Origin: Bacillota bacterium
Lineage (GTDB): Bacteria; Bacillota; Clostridia; Lachnospirales; Lachnospiraceae
DNA length: 64,000 bases
NCBI GenBank assembly: GCA_023421075.1
Contig: JAEZUM010000051.1
Coordinates: 124,001-188,000, forward strand
Direction: 5' to 3'
Each line of letters starts with the position of its first letter. The first letter of the stretch is position 1. Made by a program: the position numbers and the translations under genes. Positions 45,323 through 54,758 of the stretch are shown here, piece by piece. The notes under the pieces were generated by a model that worked only from the letters and a program-made list of their open reading frames with translations, made no database searches and had not been told where the DNA came from.

Positions 45323-46792
45323 TTATATTAAAAGATCCTTGATTAGTCTGGCCATATTAACGGATAGTAAGGAATAATGATCCGTTGCATACATGACATC
45401 GTTCACCGTTGAGACATGCCAGTTCAGAATATCCCTGCAGAACCACTCGATCGAGATATATAGCATTCCATCTCGTTCAACCGGTTCGCAAAGCATGGAA
45501 CGAACAAGGTTATCAATGGTGCAACCGATACATCCTCGTGCGAACTGAATTGTTCTGCCATCCTGTAAAATCATTTCAGCCCAGCCATTGTTCTCCTCAT
45601 ATTCAGCGTTCATTACCTGCGCAACGAAGCTTGCCGGAAGCATACAATACTCTCCTCGTACCTTCGCTCTGCCGTGTAAACCATGGTACTTCAGCTTCTT
45701 CCACATCAAAGATTTCGCCGGCATCTTCACTTTTTCATTATTAACCCAAGCATATTCGCAACCATCCGCGATTGCAAAGGACACCTTGTCCCCTTCTCTC
45801 TTAAGGTTCGGTTCCAGGTATTCGATTGTTCCGTCTGTTCGTCTCTTTGCACCGGAGAACAAATAATCCCATACCAATTCAGCTTCATCAAAGGTCTGAC
45901 CATGGTCTCTGTTCTTAACATCACGGAACACATAATCTGCTTTTTTACCCCGGTAGAAGGCGAAGTTGTTCTCTCCATCCAGCATGATCTCCGGCAGTTG
46001 CTCACATTCATTAATTCGAAGCCAGTATTCTCTATTCTTTGCAACGACATCTTCCACCGCATCGGTAGTTCCCGGAGGTGATTGATCAAATTCCATTCTT
46101 GCCTGCCAGGTGGTGAGTGGACCAGCCTCATTTTTAGGGTTATCATTTTCATCAAATAAAAGTCCTATCGTACTAGGACCTGCTGAACCTGCCATAGCCG
46201 CGAAATGATTACCAAAATGCCTTGCCATCAGTAATGTCATGGAATTTCCAAGTGACATTCCCTGCATATATAATCTTTCCTCATCGATGTTGTATTTCTC
46301 TTTCATCTTTTCGAGGAGCTTAAAGATCATTCTAACATCCTTGTTCTCTCTTGGATCGTCCGGGAAATCATGCATGTAGATTCCTTCCTCATTCGGTTCA
46401 GAAAGAATATCAAATAATCTTCTTTCACATTCAATATGCCAGAAGCGTCGCAAATGAGCATTGGGATAAACAACGATAAAGCCTTCTCTGTCTGCCACAT
46501 GTGACCAGGAGGTATAGATGCACTGTGCCCATCCTGTCATAATTCCACCATGCATAGAAAATATCAAGGGGGTCTTTTTCGAGGGATCATAACTGTCCGG
46601 TACATATTCATACCAGGTATCCTCTATATCATCGATGAGACATTCCTTCATTTCCCTCAGGTTTTTGGGATAAACCTGTGAATTATTTCCGTTCTCGTTT
46701 ACCACGATTTCACTGTCTTTTAACTTTTCCGGAAGGTACTCTCTATTGTCATCATCCGGAATGCCTGCCAGTAATTTAATTTTATATTCCAT
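45323..46792 (-). CDS. Two-domain esterase (CE1/PHB-depolymerase-like plus stalk-like domain), paralog 1
   Basis: This 489-residue protein shares its full length with the three genes at 59180, 60698 and 62309. The N-terminal block P-D-D-D-N-R-E-Y-L-P-E is family-specific. The alpha/beta-hydrolase domain (about 55-315) has H-G-G at 81-83, the nucleophile in G-M-S-L-G at 178-182 (Ser180) and an invariant K-N-R-D-H-G-Q-T with His297. A second domain (about 335-475) has the rhythm of copper amine oxidase N-terminal/stalk domains: L-P-A-S-F-V-A-Q-V near 385, I-Q-F-A-R-G near 415 and I-S-I-E-W-F near 446. There is no signal peptide. The substrate is unknown, and so is the role of the second domain. 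Confidence 0.8.
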   Translation of the reverse strand: MEYKIKLLAGIPDDDNREYLPEKLKDSEIVVNENGNNSQVYPKNLREMKECLIDDIEDTWYEYVPDSYDPSKKTPLIFSMHGGIMTGWAQCIYTSWSHVADREGFIVVYPNAHLRRFWHIECERRLFDILSEPNEEGIYMHDFPDDPRENKDVRMIFKLLEKMKEKYNIDEERLYMQGMSLGNSMTLLMARHFGNHFAAMAGSAGPSTIGLLFDENDNPKNEAGPLTTWQARMEFDQSPPGTTDAVEDVVAKNREYWLRINECEQLPEIMLDGENNFAFYRGKKADYVFRDVKNRDHGQTFDEAELVWDYLFSGAKRRTDGTIEYLEPNLKREGDKVSFAIADGCEYAWVNNEKVKMPAKSLMWKKLKYHGLHGRAKVRGEYCMLPASFVAQVMNAEYEENNGWAEMILQDGRTIQFARGCIGCTIDNLVRSMLCEPVERDGMLYISIEWFCRDILNWHVSTVNDVMYATDHYSLLSVNMARLIKDLLI

Positions 46793-46875
46793 CCTTCTAC
46801 CTCTTTATTTATGATAAGTGTAGTGTCTTTCCCACTCACCTTGTATGTTCTATGATTATGAGTAATATCCTAAGG

Positions 46876-48042
46876 TCAAGTATGCGCAACTTGTTTCTTG
46901 CGGGTTATCATAAAGAAAAATACAAGAGCACATAATAGCAGCACACCACAGATCTGAAAGAGTGTAGTGTATCCGGCTATCCCAGCAATCTTCCCGACAA
47001 TAACTCCGCCGATCATTGGCCCAAAGCCCTGACATACATCTCCGCCAAGATAATAGGTACTTGTTGCAACCCCACTTTTTTCTTTTCCAACGGCACTGAT
47101 ACATCCGGCCTGAAGGGATGGTTGAGCAGCCCCCTGCCCTAAGGACCGGATGGCACCGGTAATTAGGATAAGCGTTAAGGTTCTGCTATTTCCAAGCATA
47201 AACATAGCAAGGGCAGTAAGTAGGAGTCCCGGTAATACGGTGACTCGAATTCCTTTCTTGTCCATTAGCTTGCCGGAAAAGGGTCTAATGATAAATAAAA
47301 CAATCGCACACACCGTGAAGTAAAGGCTGATGCCCTTTACCCCTATCTCGTCAGCATATAGCACCAGATAAGAAGCGATTATTCCATTGACAAAGGAGTA
47401 AGCTCCTGCTACCAGGGTGTACGGGAGAGCCTTAACCGCAATGATATCCGAAAAGGTAATCCTTTTCTTTTCGATGATTTGTTTTCTCTCTTCCTTTTGA
47501 AAGCATAATATGATAAAAGCGAATACCGTTAGTGCTGCCGAAATGAGAAAGGTTATCTTCATTCCATAGCCCTCTGCGAGTGCAAGTCCAAGCCCCGGCG
47601 CGACCGCTGAGCCAAGAACCATACCGAGTCCTAAGTATCCAATCCCTTCCCCCATTTTATCCTTCGGTATATAGCGGGAAGCAAGTGTGATCTGGCAGGT
47701 TCCGGACAAGGCAAAGCCGACTCCGTTTATGATTCGAAATACGATGAGAAGCGGGATTTGAGTCGTAATCGTAAATCCAAGCAATCCTACTCCCATAAGT
47801 ATATTACTCCATTTTAATAATGTAACATTACTTAATCGGTCTGCCATTATTCCACTAAATGGTCTGTAGCATAGAGAAGTTAGAGAAAATAATCCTACAA
47901 TAAATCCTGCCATTGCCATGGTCGTTCCGATACTTACAAGATATTTGGAGAGTATCGTAGCTACCATAAAAAATGAAAAAGCGTTCAAGGTATTTAATAA
48001 TAAAACTAATATATAATGTTTATTCCACAATTTTTCCGTCAT
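46876..48042 (-). CDS. Major facilitator superfamily transporter
   Basis: This 388-residue carrier has about twelve membrane helices and the MFS loop motif G-I-M-A-D-R-L-S between helices 2 and 3. A G-A-I-R-S-L-G-Q-G segment is in the C-terminal half. The frame is open to 48069; ATG 48042 has AAGGAAA at eight bases. It follows the binding-protein gene 48112 across a strong hairpin. It could export a product (sugar or organic acid) or import a second substrate. Confidence 0.9.
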   Translation of the reverse strand: MTEKLWNKHYILVLLLNTLNAFSFFMVATILSKYLVSIGTTMAMAGFIVGLFSLTSLCYRPFSGIMADRLSNVTLLKWSNILMGVGLLGFTITTQIPLLIVFRIINGVGFALSGTCQITLASRYIPKDKMGEGIGYLGLGMVLGSAVAPGLGLALAEGYGMKITFLISAALTVFAFIILCFQKEERKQIIEKKRITFSDIIAVKALPYTLVAGAYSFVNGIIASYLVLYADEIGVKGISLYFTVCAIVLFIIRPFSGKLMDKKGIRVTVLPGLLLTALAMFMLGNSRTLTLILITGAIRSLGQGAAQPSLQAGCISAVGKEKSGVATSTYYLGGDVCQGFGPMIGGVIVGKIAGIAGYTTLFQICGVLLLCALVFFFMITRKKQVAHT

Positions 48043-48069
48043 CGTATATTTCCTTTTTCTGATTAACAT

Positions 48070-48092
48070 GGGGGAGGGCTAAGCCCTCCCCC
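48070..48092 (-). terminator. Strong hairpin after the binding-protein gene
   Basis: Perfect ten-base arms GGGGGAGGGC and GCCCTCCCCC with a three-base loop lie 20 bp past the stop of the binding protein. No T run follows on the minus strand, so message stabilisation or partial termination is more likely than full termination. Confidence 0.6.
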
Positions 48093-48111
48093 TAAGTCCG
48101 TTCCATTTATA

Positions 48112-49677
48112 TTATTTGTTCTCTAACCAGGTATTAAGCTGTGCTTGCTTCTCTGCAATAATATCATCGATTCCAGCTTTCTTAAGGGCTGTCTGGAAAT
48201 CAACTAAAGTTGAGTCAATATCTACTTCACCATACATAAGGGGTGTGTAGTACTGAGCAACCACGTTTGCACAGGCTGTCATTTGATCGGTTACCTTGCT
48301 TGAGTCAAAGGAGAAGCCTAAGGCTAACGATTTATCACAGGTTTTGTTCTTTTCTAACATTCGGGCATAAATATCTTTGGGTTCCCATGCCCAAGTCTTA
48401 CAGAGCATAACATTGGGCCAATAAGCCATAGATGCTGCTGCCCATCCGAGATCTGCCATACCATTTTTGCCTTCGGGGTATACCATCTGTCCGTCTTCAT
48501 TCAATACATATTCAAGTCCCTCAATACCATTCGCAATCAGCTGTGCTGCATCTGCGTCTGTATATAATACATTAAGAATTCTCATAGCAGCTTCGGGATT
48601 CTTACTGAAGGAGCTGATGTGCCACATATAGGTTGTTGCATCACTTGTGGTGGAAAGAGCCTTTGTTACATTGGTTCCTTCTAAGTCTATTCCATTCTGT
48701 GCTATTGTGGATTTCATGCTAACCGCTGCATCCCATGCATAACCGGGAGTACCATTGGCTACACCCATGAGTAGGTTCATAAGGGTCGGATTGCTGTTGC
48801 TGAGGGGATCGGGGCTAAACACTCCAGCCTCCTTCCACTTTTTAACATGCCCTAAGAAGTTAAGGAAATATTCGGATTCGTAATAATTCTCAACGGTTGT
48901 GCTTTCGGTTGGATTCGTTAATACTCCAAGATAGTTCGTATCTCCCAGGTAGTCAATGCTCTTGGGAATCCAGTAAGGCTCAGTTGCACCGGGGATATAG
49001 TACTTGTCCGGGTTCGCTGCTTTAATCTTAAGAATCGCATCTGACATTGTGTCGATACTGTTTACCTGACTCCAATCAATATTTGCCTTCGCTACGTCTT
49101 CTGTTCTCGCATAATATAGATTTTCTGTGGAGTAAGAATACATACAGGGAATACCGTACTGAGCACCATTAACTACACCACAACCAAGGATTTCTTCCAG
49201 TCCGTCCTTAAATAAGCCCTTGATGTCACTTCCTTCGTTTGCTAAAAGATCATCCAATTTCATTACCTGGCCGTTTGACACCAGATTACTAACTGATGTA
49301 TACCAGAATGAGCTGAACAGGTCAAGTGAGTCAGCTCCACCACCGGTCAGCATCAGGTTAAGCTGCGTTGCCCAGTTACCAAACTCAATACCTACCAAAT
49401 CAATTTCAGCACGAGCTTTTTCTCTTAATATCTTATTCAGTTCGTCTTCGATTGCTTTCTCATCCGGTGAGGGGAAAACAACAGCGTAAGCCATTTTCAC
49501 AACCGGAATGCTTTCGCTATCGGAATCCTTCGTTTCTGTTTTACCTGTTTCTTCTGTTTTGCCTGTTCCCTCTGTTTTAGCCGTTCCATCTGTTTTGTCT
49601 GCGCCAGATCCACATCCTGAAAAAAGTGCAGCCACCATAATAATCGTAAGTAAACTAGCGATTATTCTCTTTTTCAT
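48112..49677 (-). CDS. Large solute-binding lipoprotein (LplA/YtcQ-like)
   Basis: This 521-residue protein has a lipoprotein signal (lipobox L-F-S-G-C22) and a linker of Thr-Glu-Gly-Lys repeats. A family-1 binding fold of the larger LplA/LipO type follows, as paired with LplB/LplC permeases for oligosaccharides. ATG 49677 follows GGAGGA; the longer frame to 49830 lacks a signal at its start. It is divergent from the permease genes at 49986 and 50943, which it should serve. The likely ligand is an oligosaccharide or esterified sugar. Confidence 0.92.
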   Translation of the reverse strand: MKKRIIASLLTIIMVAALFSGCGSGADKTDGTAKTEGTGKTEETGKTETKDSDSESIPVVKMAYAVVFPSPDEKAIEDELNKILREKARAEIDLVGIEFGNWATQLNLMLTGGGADSLDLFSSFWYTSVSNLVSNGQVMKLDDLLANEGSDIKGLFKDGLEEILGCGVVNGAQYGIPCMYSYSTENLYYARTEDVAKANIDWSQVNSIDTMSDAILKIKAANPDKYYIPGATEPYWIPKSIDYLGDTNYLGVLTNPTESTTVENYYESEYFLNFLGHVKKWKEAGVFSPDPLSNSNPTLMNLLMGVANGTPGYAWDAAVSMKSTIAQNGIDLEGTNVTKALSTTSDATTYMWHISSFSKNPEAAMRILNVLYTDADAAQLIANGIEGLEYVLNEDGQMVYPEGKNGMADLGWAAASMAYWPNVMLCKTWAWEPKDIYARMLEKNKTCDKSLALGFSFDSSKVTDQMTACANVVAQYYTPLMYGEVDIDSTLVDFQTALKKAGIDDIIAEKQAQLNTWLENK

Positions 49678-49985
49678 ATCATTTCCTCCTATTTTTCCGA
49701 TCATTGTGTACAATGACCAAACTGACAATAGCGTTGTCTGGTAAAAACATAATAACAGATGCATCGATACCCCTTCTATCAATTTTCTGTCATAAATCAT
49801 CATTTTTCCAACATATTGCCCTGATCGCAATCAATTTTCCAACATTTTGCTCCGGAATCTCATAACCAGGCTACTTCAAAACCAAAATTTTAATAGTTTG
49901 CGACAGAATAACGATAGATTTTTTGTGCATTTTTATGATACGTTAAAGAGGACAAAATATCTCAAAGTAAAATAAGGGGGTTCTT
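49678..49985. promoter_or_regulatory. Divergent control region of the LplABC-type importer
   Basis: This 308-bp gap holds the promoters of the binding protein (minus) and the permeases (plus). Two direct repeats, TTTTCCAACAT-w-TTGC, begin at 49804 and 49835, 31 bp apart. A 16-bp palindrome TCATTGTGTACAATGA is at 49701-49716, in the leader of the binding-protein gene. The direct repeats suit an AraC-type regulator; the regulator itself is not adjacent. I could not fix the -35/-10 boxes. Confidence 0.45.
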
Positions 49986-50924
49986 ATGAAAGAATTAAAA
50001 ATAGAAAAGAGGAGATCTTTTCAAAAAATAAAGAGATACATTCCATTATATATGATGATGCTGCCCGGACTCATCTACTTAATTGTGAATAACTACATGC
50101 CGATGGCCGGACTTGCTCTTGCTTTTAAGAAAGTCAATTATGCAATCGGTCTCTTGAATAGCCCTTGGATCGGCCTCAAGAACTTTAAATTCCTATTTAG
50201 TACCAACGATGCATTTCTATTTTTTAGAAACACGATTCTTTATAATTTGGCGTTCATCGTACTCGGTAATATGCTGGGTGTATTTGTTGCGATTGGTTTA
50301 GATAGTATCTACAACAAATTCCTTAAGAAATTTAGTCAAATTATCATCCTGATCCCTTACCTATTATCAACGGTTATTATCAGTTACATTGTCTTTGCCT
50401 TCCTAAGCGGCAATAACGGTTTCATGAACATGACAATATTGCCACTCTTTGGTATTGATCCGATTAGCTGGTATAACAAGGCTCAATACTGGCCAATCAT
50501 ACTTACCATTGTATACCTTTGGATGACCTTTGGATATAGTTCTATCTTATATTACTCTACATTGATTGGTATTGATAAGTCCTTTTATGAAGCGGCAACG
50601 GTGGATGGCTCCGGCATTTGGAATCAGATTCGCTATATAACCTTACCAATGCTTAAACCTACCATTATTACCTTGGTCCTTCTATCAATTGGCCGGATCT
50701 GCTATTCCGATTTTGGTTTATTCTATCAGGTCCCTATGAACAGTGGCTTGCTTTACACAACAACACAGACCATCGATACCTATGTATACCGTGGATTATT
50801 AGAGCTTAATGATATCGGTCGTTCCACAGCGGGTGGTTTCCTGCAGTCTGTACTTGGTTTCATTTGTGTATTTGCAGCTAATACCGTAGTATCAAAATTA
50901 GACAAGGATAGCAGCTTATTCTAA
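49986..50924 (+). CDS. Oligosaccharide ABC permease (LplB-like)
   Basis: This 312-residue membrane protein has six helices and the inner-membrane binding-protein-dependent signature with E-A-A-x-V-D-G-S-G (about 204-212), the loop that meets the ATPase. It has the N-terminal Y-I-P-L-Y-M-M-M-L-P-G helix typical of LplB. AAGGGGG precedes the ATG. No ATPase gene is linked, so it presumably uses a shared MsmK-type ATPase, which is usual for this family. It pairs with the permease at 50943. Confidence 0.95.
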   Translation: MKELKIEKRRSFQKIKRYIPLYMMMLPGLIYLIVNNYMPMAGLALAFKKVNYAIGLLNSPWIGLKNFKFLFSTNDAFLFFRNTILYNLAFIVLGNMLGVFVAIGLDSIYNKFLKKFSQIIILIPYLLSTVIISYIVFAFLSGNNGFMNMTILPLFGIDPISWYNKAQYWPIILTIVYLWMTFGYSSILYYSTLIGIDKSFYEAATVDGSGIWNQIRYITLPMLKPTIITLVLLSIGRICYSDFGLFYQVPMNSGLLYTTTQTIDTYVYRGLLELNDIGRSTAGGFLQSVLGFICVFAANTVVSKLDKDSSLF

Positions 50925-50942
50925 TCAAAGGAGGAGACATTC

Positions 50943-51824
50943 ATGATTTATAACAATAAACTTTTTCGTTTTACTATGGGATTAATTATGCTTTTATTAG
51001 TATTAGCATGTATTCTTCCATTCTTTTTATTAATTGCAAGCTCATTTACATCCGAGGTATCCCTTGCACAAAATGGCTATTCCTTTATTCCATCCGAGTT
51101 TTCCTTGTCTGCTTACAAATATATCTGGAGTGTGAAGGAGAATATCATCAGAGCTTATGGAATGAGCTTCTTCATCACCGGCGTAGGTACCTCAATCAGT
51201 GTGGCGATGACAATGTTATTTGCTTATCCCTTATCCCGTAAGGATCTTCCAGGTCGAAGAGTCCTGTCTTTCATCGTATTCTTTACCATGTTATTTAATG
51301 GAGGATTCGTCCCTACCTATTTAGTTTATACAAGAATTTTCAGCTTGGCTGATACCGTTTGGGCTTTAATCGTTCCCTATTTATTAATGAATGCTTTCTT
51401 TGTAATCATGGTACGTACCTATATTAATTCAAATGTGCCGAACGAAGTAATAGAAGCAGCGATGATCGACGGCTCAAGTGAAATCAAAACACTGATACGA
51501 ATAGTAGTTCCAATGTCAAAACCAATTGTTGGTACAATCGCCCTTATGTCAGCGATTGCTTACTGGAATAACTGGACAAATGGTGTATACTTCATTCAGA
51601 CAAAACGCGAGCTTTACGGTATTCAAAACTACCTGAACTCAGTTCTTAGCAATATTGCCTTCCTACAGTCACATTCGGATCCGAGTATCAAGATTACGGA
51701 ACTACCAAGTGTCAGTATTCGTATGGCAATCGCCGTAATCGCACTTTTACCGATTCTATTTGCATATCCCTTCTTCCAGAAATCCTTCACAAAAGGTATT
51801 ACGGTTGGATCGGTAAAGGGTTAA
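50943..51824 (+). CDS. Oligosaccharide ABC permease (LplC/YtcP-like)
   Basis: This 293-residue membrane protein has six helices and the ATPase-contact motif E-A-A-M-I-D-G-S-S near 178-186. Its start is 18 bp after the LplB-like stop, with AAAGGAGG. It forms the importer channel with the LplB-like subunit. It is followed after 15 bp by the GH13_18 phosphorylase, which links import to phosphorolysis. Confidence 0.95.
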   Translation: MIYNNKLFRFTMGLIMLLLVLACILPFFLLIASSFTSEVSLAQNGYSFIPSEFSLSAYKYIWSVKENIIRAYGMSFFITGVGTSISVAMTMLFAYPLSRKDLPGRRVLSFIVFFTMLFNGGFVPTYLVYTRIFSLADTVWALIVPYLLMNAFFVIMVRTYINSNVPNEVIEAAMIDGSSEIKTLIRIVVPMSKPIVGTIALMSAIAYWNNWTNGVYFIQTKRELYGIQNYLNSVLSNIAFLQSHSDPSIKITELPSVSIRMAIAVIALLPILFAYPFFQKSFTKGITVGSVKG

Positions 51825-51839
51825 GGGAGGCTAAGAAAC

Positions 51840-53300
51840 ATGAAGAAAATAGAAAACAAGATAATGCTGATCACCTATGCGGATAGTATGGGTAAAAACT
51901 TAAATGAATTATACGATATTTTAGCGGATCATTTTGAGGGTGTCATCGGTGGTCTACATATACTTCCGTTCTTTCCCTCTTCCGGTGATCGTGGATTTGC
52001 TGTTATTAATTATGATAAGGTTGACCCTGATTTTGGAACCTGGGAAGATGTTGATAAATTGGCAGACAAGTATTATATGATGGCTGATTTTATGCTAAAT
52101 CATATTTCCATTCGTTCTGAAGAATTTAAACATTATATGGCGAATGGAGAGTCCTCTCCATACCGTGATATGTTTATCCACTGGGAAGAATTCTGGCCCG
52201 GGGGAAATCCAACAGAAGAACAATCCGCCGCCTTATATCGAAGAAAAGCAAATCATCCATATATCGAGTTTGTCCGAGATGATGGTCAGGTCGTTCATCT
52301 ATGGAATACGTTCTTCCAGGAACAGATTGACATCAACCCTTATTCAAAAGCTACTCAGGATTATTATGATCGTAATTTAGGAATCCTAAGCAGGCATGTT
52401 CCCCTTATTCGTTTTGATGCTTTTGCTTATGCTTCGAAGCGACCCGGCTCAAGCTGTTTTTTCGTTGAACCGGAGATTTGGGAAGTCCTAGAGATTGGTA
52501 TGAAACCATTATATAAAACAGGAACTGAGATGCTTCCGGAGATTCACGAGAATTACACGATACAGCTTAAAATGGCCGAAAAAGGATACTGGGTCTATGA
52601 TTTTGCCCTTCCGATGCTCTTGCTGCATGGTCTGAAAAGCGGTCGAACCGACCGATTGATTCATTGGCTGAATATCTGTCCCAGAAAGCAGTTCACAACA
52701 CTAGATACTCATGATGGAATCGGTGTTGTAGATGTCGTAGGCTTGCTAAGTGAGGATGAAATCAACTTCGTCCGGGAAGATGTAGATGATATTACAAGGG
52801 AAGCGAAGCAGTACATTAAGCTCCCAAGTATGATCAAGAAAAAGGGGGAGAAATTCCAGAGTTATCAGCTTGGTTCCACGTACTACTCTGCTCTTAGAGA
52901 AAATGATGACGCTTATCTGATTGCCAGAGCGGTCCAGTTCTTCGCACCCGGTATTCCGCAGGTATATTATGTTGGACTTCTTGCCGGTGAGAACGATATT
53001 GAAAGCATGAAAACAAATTCGGATCCTCGAACAATAAACCGACATAACTATGCAAGGGAGGAGATTGAAGCAGCAATCGAACGACCTGTTTGCAACCGAC
53101 TCTATGAATTAATGCGTTTTCGAAATACTTATGAAGCCTTTCAGGGGGCAATCATCGTTAGTGAGAACCACGATGACGGTACCGTAGTTATCACATGGCA
53201 AAAAGATGAATATCGCACTACTTTACATGCCGATTTCAGAGCACTCACTTATACAATCTCCTATTATGATAGGGCTTCTGAGACGGAGTGTATTCTTTAG
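51840..53300 (+). CDS. GH13 subfamily 18 sugar phosphorylase (sucrose-phosphorylase-like)
   Basis: This 486-residue enzyme has the length and block order of sucrose phosphorylases: I-T-Y-A-D-S-M-G near 11-18, G-L-H-I-L-P-F-F near 38-45, nucleophile Asp193 in R-F-D-A-F-A-Y, acid/base Glu234 in L-P-E-I-H, and Asp292 in D-T-H-D-G-I-G. It would release alpha-glucose 1-phosphate. It is the third gene of the permease operon (gap 15 bp, GGGAGG site), so its substrate is probably the imported sugar or its deacylated form. Sucrose phosphorylase, sucrose 6-phosphate phosphorylase and glucosylglycerate phosphorylase are alternatives that I cannot separate. Confidence 0.9.
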   Translation: MKKIENKIMLITYADSMGKNLNELYDILADHFEGVIGGLHILPFFPSSGDRGFAVINYDKVDPDFGTWEDVDKLADKYYMMADFMLNHISIRSEEFKHYMANGESSPYRDMFIHWEEFWPGGNPTEEQSAALYRRKANHPYIEFVRDDGQVVHLWNTFFQEQIDINPYSKATQDYYDRNLGILSRHVPLIRFDAFAYASKRPGSSCFFVEPEIWEVLEIGMKPLYKTGTEMLPEIHENYTIQLKMAEKGYWVYDFALPMLLLHGLKSGRTDRLIHWLNICPRKQFTTLDTHDGIGVVDVVGLLSEDEINFVREDVDDITREAKQYIKLPSMIKKKGEKFQSYQLGSTYYSALRENDDAYLIARAVQFFAPGIPQVYYVGLLAGENDIESMKTNSDPRTINRHNYAREEIEAAIERPVCNRLYELMRFRNTYEAFQGAIIVSENHDDGTVVITWQKDEYRTTLHADFRALTYTISYYDRASETECIL

Positions 53301-53372
53301 CAAAGAGAGCCTTAGCGGATTACTTAGATGAGGCTGTATTAACCGGTATTCTATAAATGAAGGAAAGGCTTG

Positions 53373-54449
53373 GTGATTTATCTGAAATTATTCGTTTATG
53401 TAGAAGTAAAAAATCGTGGCTGGGAGGCTGTCGCCTTTGATTTAATGAGTGGTCCTACCGGACTAACCTCCGAGGATATAAAACTCACCGCTTATTTAGG
53501 TTCGAGAAGTGTCGACAGAAAGGTTCGAGCTATCACTCCCATTCATAATGGCTACCACATTGTCATTGACCCAATTTATTACAATGGAGATTTTAAATTA
53601 GAAATTCAAGATCAAAATACAATCACCTGCTTCTCAAAGCAGGATGTGGATCTGAACGATATCCATGTAAAGGATTTGAATCTATTTGAAGCCAAAAACG
53701 ACGGAGATGTTAATTATCGCCTGTACCGTCCAAAAGCAGAGGGACCTCGCCCTCTTCTCCTGTTCCTGCACGGCGGCGGAGAGTGTGGCAGTGATAACAT
53801 ACTCCAAATGACAGGGACTCTTGGTGCTCTAAAGCTTGCCGCGATGTACCCCGAATTATATGTCATGGCACCACAGGCCCCCGGCAACATTCATGAAATG
53901 CTACCGGATCCTACTGTAGTATTTAAAAATTCCTTCCATACTGCTACTATTCTACCCGGCTCCGGCTGGCACAGAGAATATATTGCTAAGGTATGTGACA
54001 TTATTCGGAAAATGATTGCAGATGGAAGCGTTGATCCTGACAAAGTCTTTGTAACCGGCTTATCCATGGGAGGGTGCGGAGTCCTTCGTGCTTTATCCAT
54101 TGCAGGCGATCTATTTGCAGCCGCCGCTCCGATATGCCCCTCTATGATGCCTGATACGTACAACATTCTATGTTCTCTCACAGACACTAAGATCTGGGTT
54201 TCAACAGCCTATGTTGACCATACTTTCTATCGTCATAAATATATTGTAGATGCGATTATGAAGCTGAAGGATGCAGGTAATAAAAATGCACATCTTACAC
54301 TGTACGCACCGGAAGAATTTGAAAAATATGGGTTTGCGGATCCTGAGCTTCCATTGATGGAGAGGTTCTCAGAGAACCATAATGCATGGGTACTTACCTA
54401 CAATAACGAGCACGGAATCATGGACTGGCTCGTTAGCCAGCACAAATAA
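53373..54449 (+). CDS. Alpha/beta esterase with N-terminal beta domain, paralog of 57980-59086
   Basis: This protein of about 358 residues has an N-terminal beta-rich domain of about 105 residues and an alpha/beta-hydrolase core. H-G-G-G-E-C-G is near 133-139, the nucleophile in G-L-S-M-G-G near 230-234 (Ser231) and a candidate His in the E-H-G-I-M-D-W motif near the end. The start is uncertain: TTG 53370 and GTG 53373 are both possible; GTG has AAGGA at eight bases. There is no signal peptide. It follows the phosphorylase by about 70 bp and is probably part of the importer operon. Confidence 0.82.
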   Translation: MIYLKLFVYVEVKNRGWEAVAFDLMSGPTGLTSEDIKLTAYLGSRSVDRKVRAITPIHNGYHIVIDPIYYNGDFKLEIQDQNTITCFSKQDVDLNDIHVKDLNLFEAKNDGDVNYRLYRPKAEGPRPLLLFLHGGGECGSDNILQMTGTLGALKLAAMYPELYVMAPQAPGNIHEMLPDPTVVFKNSFHTATILPGSGWHREYIAKVCDIIRKMIADGSVDPDKVFVTGLSMGGCGVLRALSIAGDLFAAAAPICPSMMPDTYNILCSLTDTKIWVSTAYVDHTFYRHKYIVDAIMKLKDAGNKNAHLTLYAPEEFEKYGFADPELPLMERFSENHNAWVLTYNNEHGIMDWLVSQHK

Positions 54450-54459
54450 AATTGTATGG

Positions 54460-54720
54460 GATGTCAACAGACCAATTTCATGTCATAGTCTCATCAATTT
54501 GCACAGCTGTATGTTAATGGCATGATACAGAACATAATTCATTCGCAACACGCTCTCGCTTGGATGAAGCCCGTAGTGGTACATAAGGTCCTACAATACA
54601 GGACCTAAGTACCAACGGTTTCATACAGTTGCTCATCGAACTATATTCTGTATCATGCTATAATTGATGTAGATAGGTGCAAATTGATGATTATAAGTCA
54701 CGTACATGGCTTTTGACATC
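54460..54720. repeat. 261-bp foldback element (long imperfect inverted repeat)
   Basis: The ends are GATGTCAACAG and CTTTTGACATC. Arms share CATCAATTTGCAC and GCATGATACAGAA exactly, then GCAAC, ATGAA and CCGT, and meet in a hairpin with GGTAC-n-TAAGGTCCT against AGGACCTAAGTACC. Folded over its full length it forms one long cruciform or RNA stem. It has no coding frame and no obvious target duplication. It fills most of the 309-bp gap between two plus-strand hydrolase genes. Confidence 0.7.
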
Positions 54721-54758
54721 TTAATCTTTAATCAATAATAAAAATATGGAGGCTAGCT

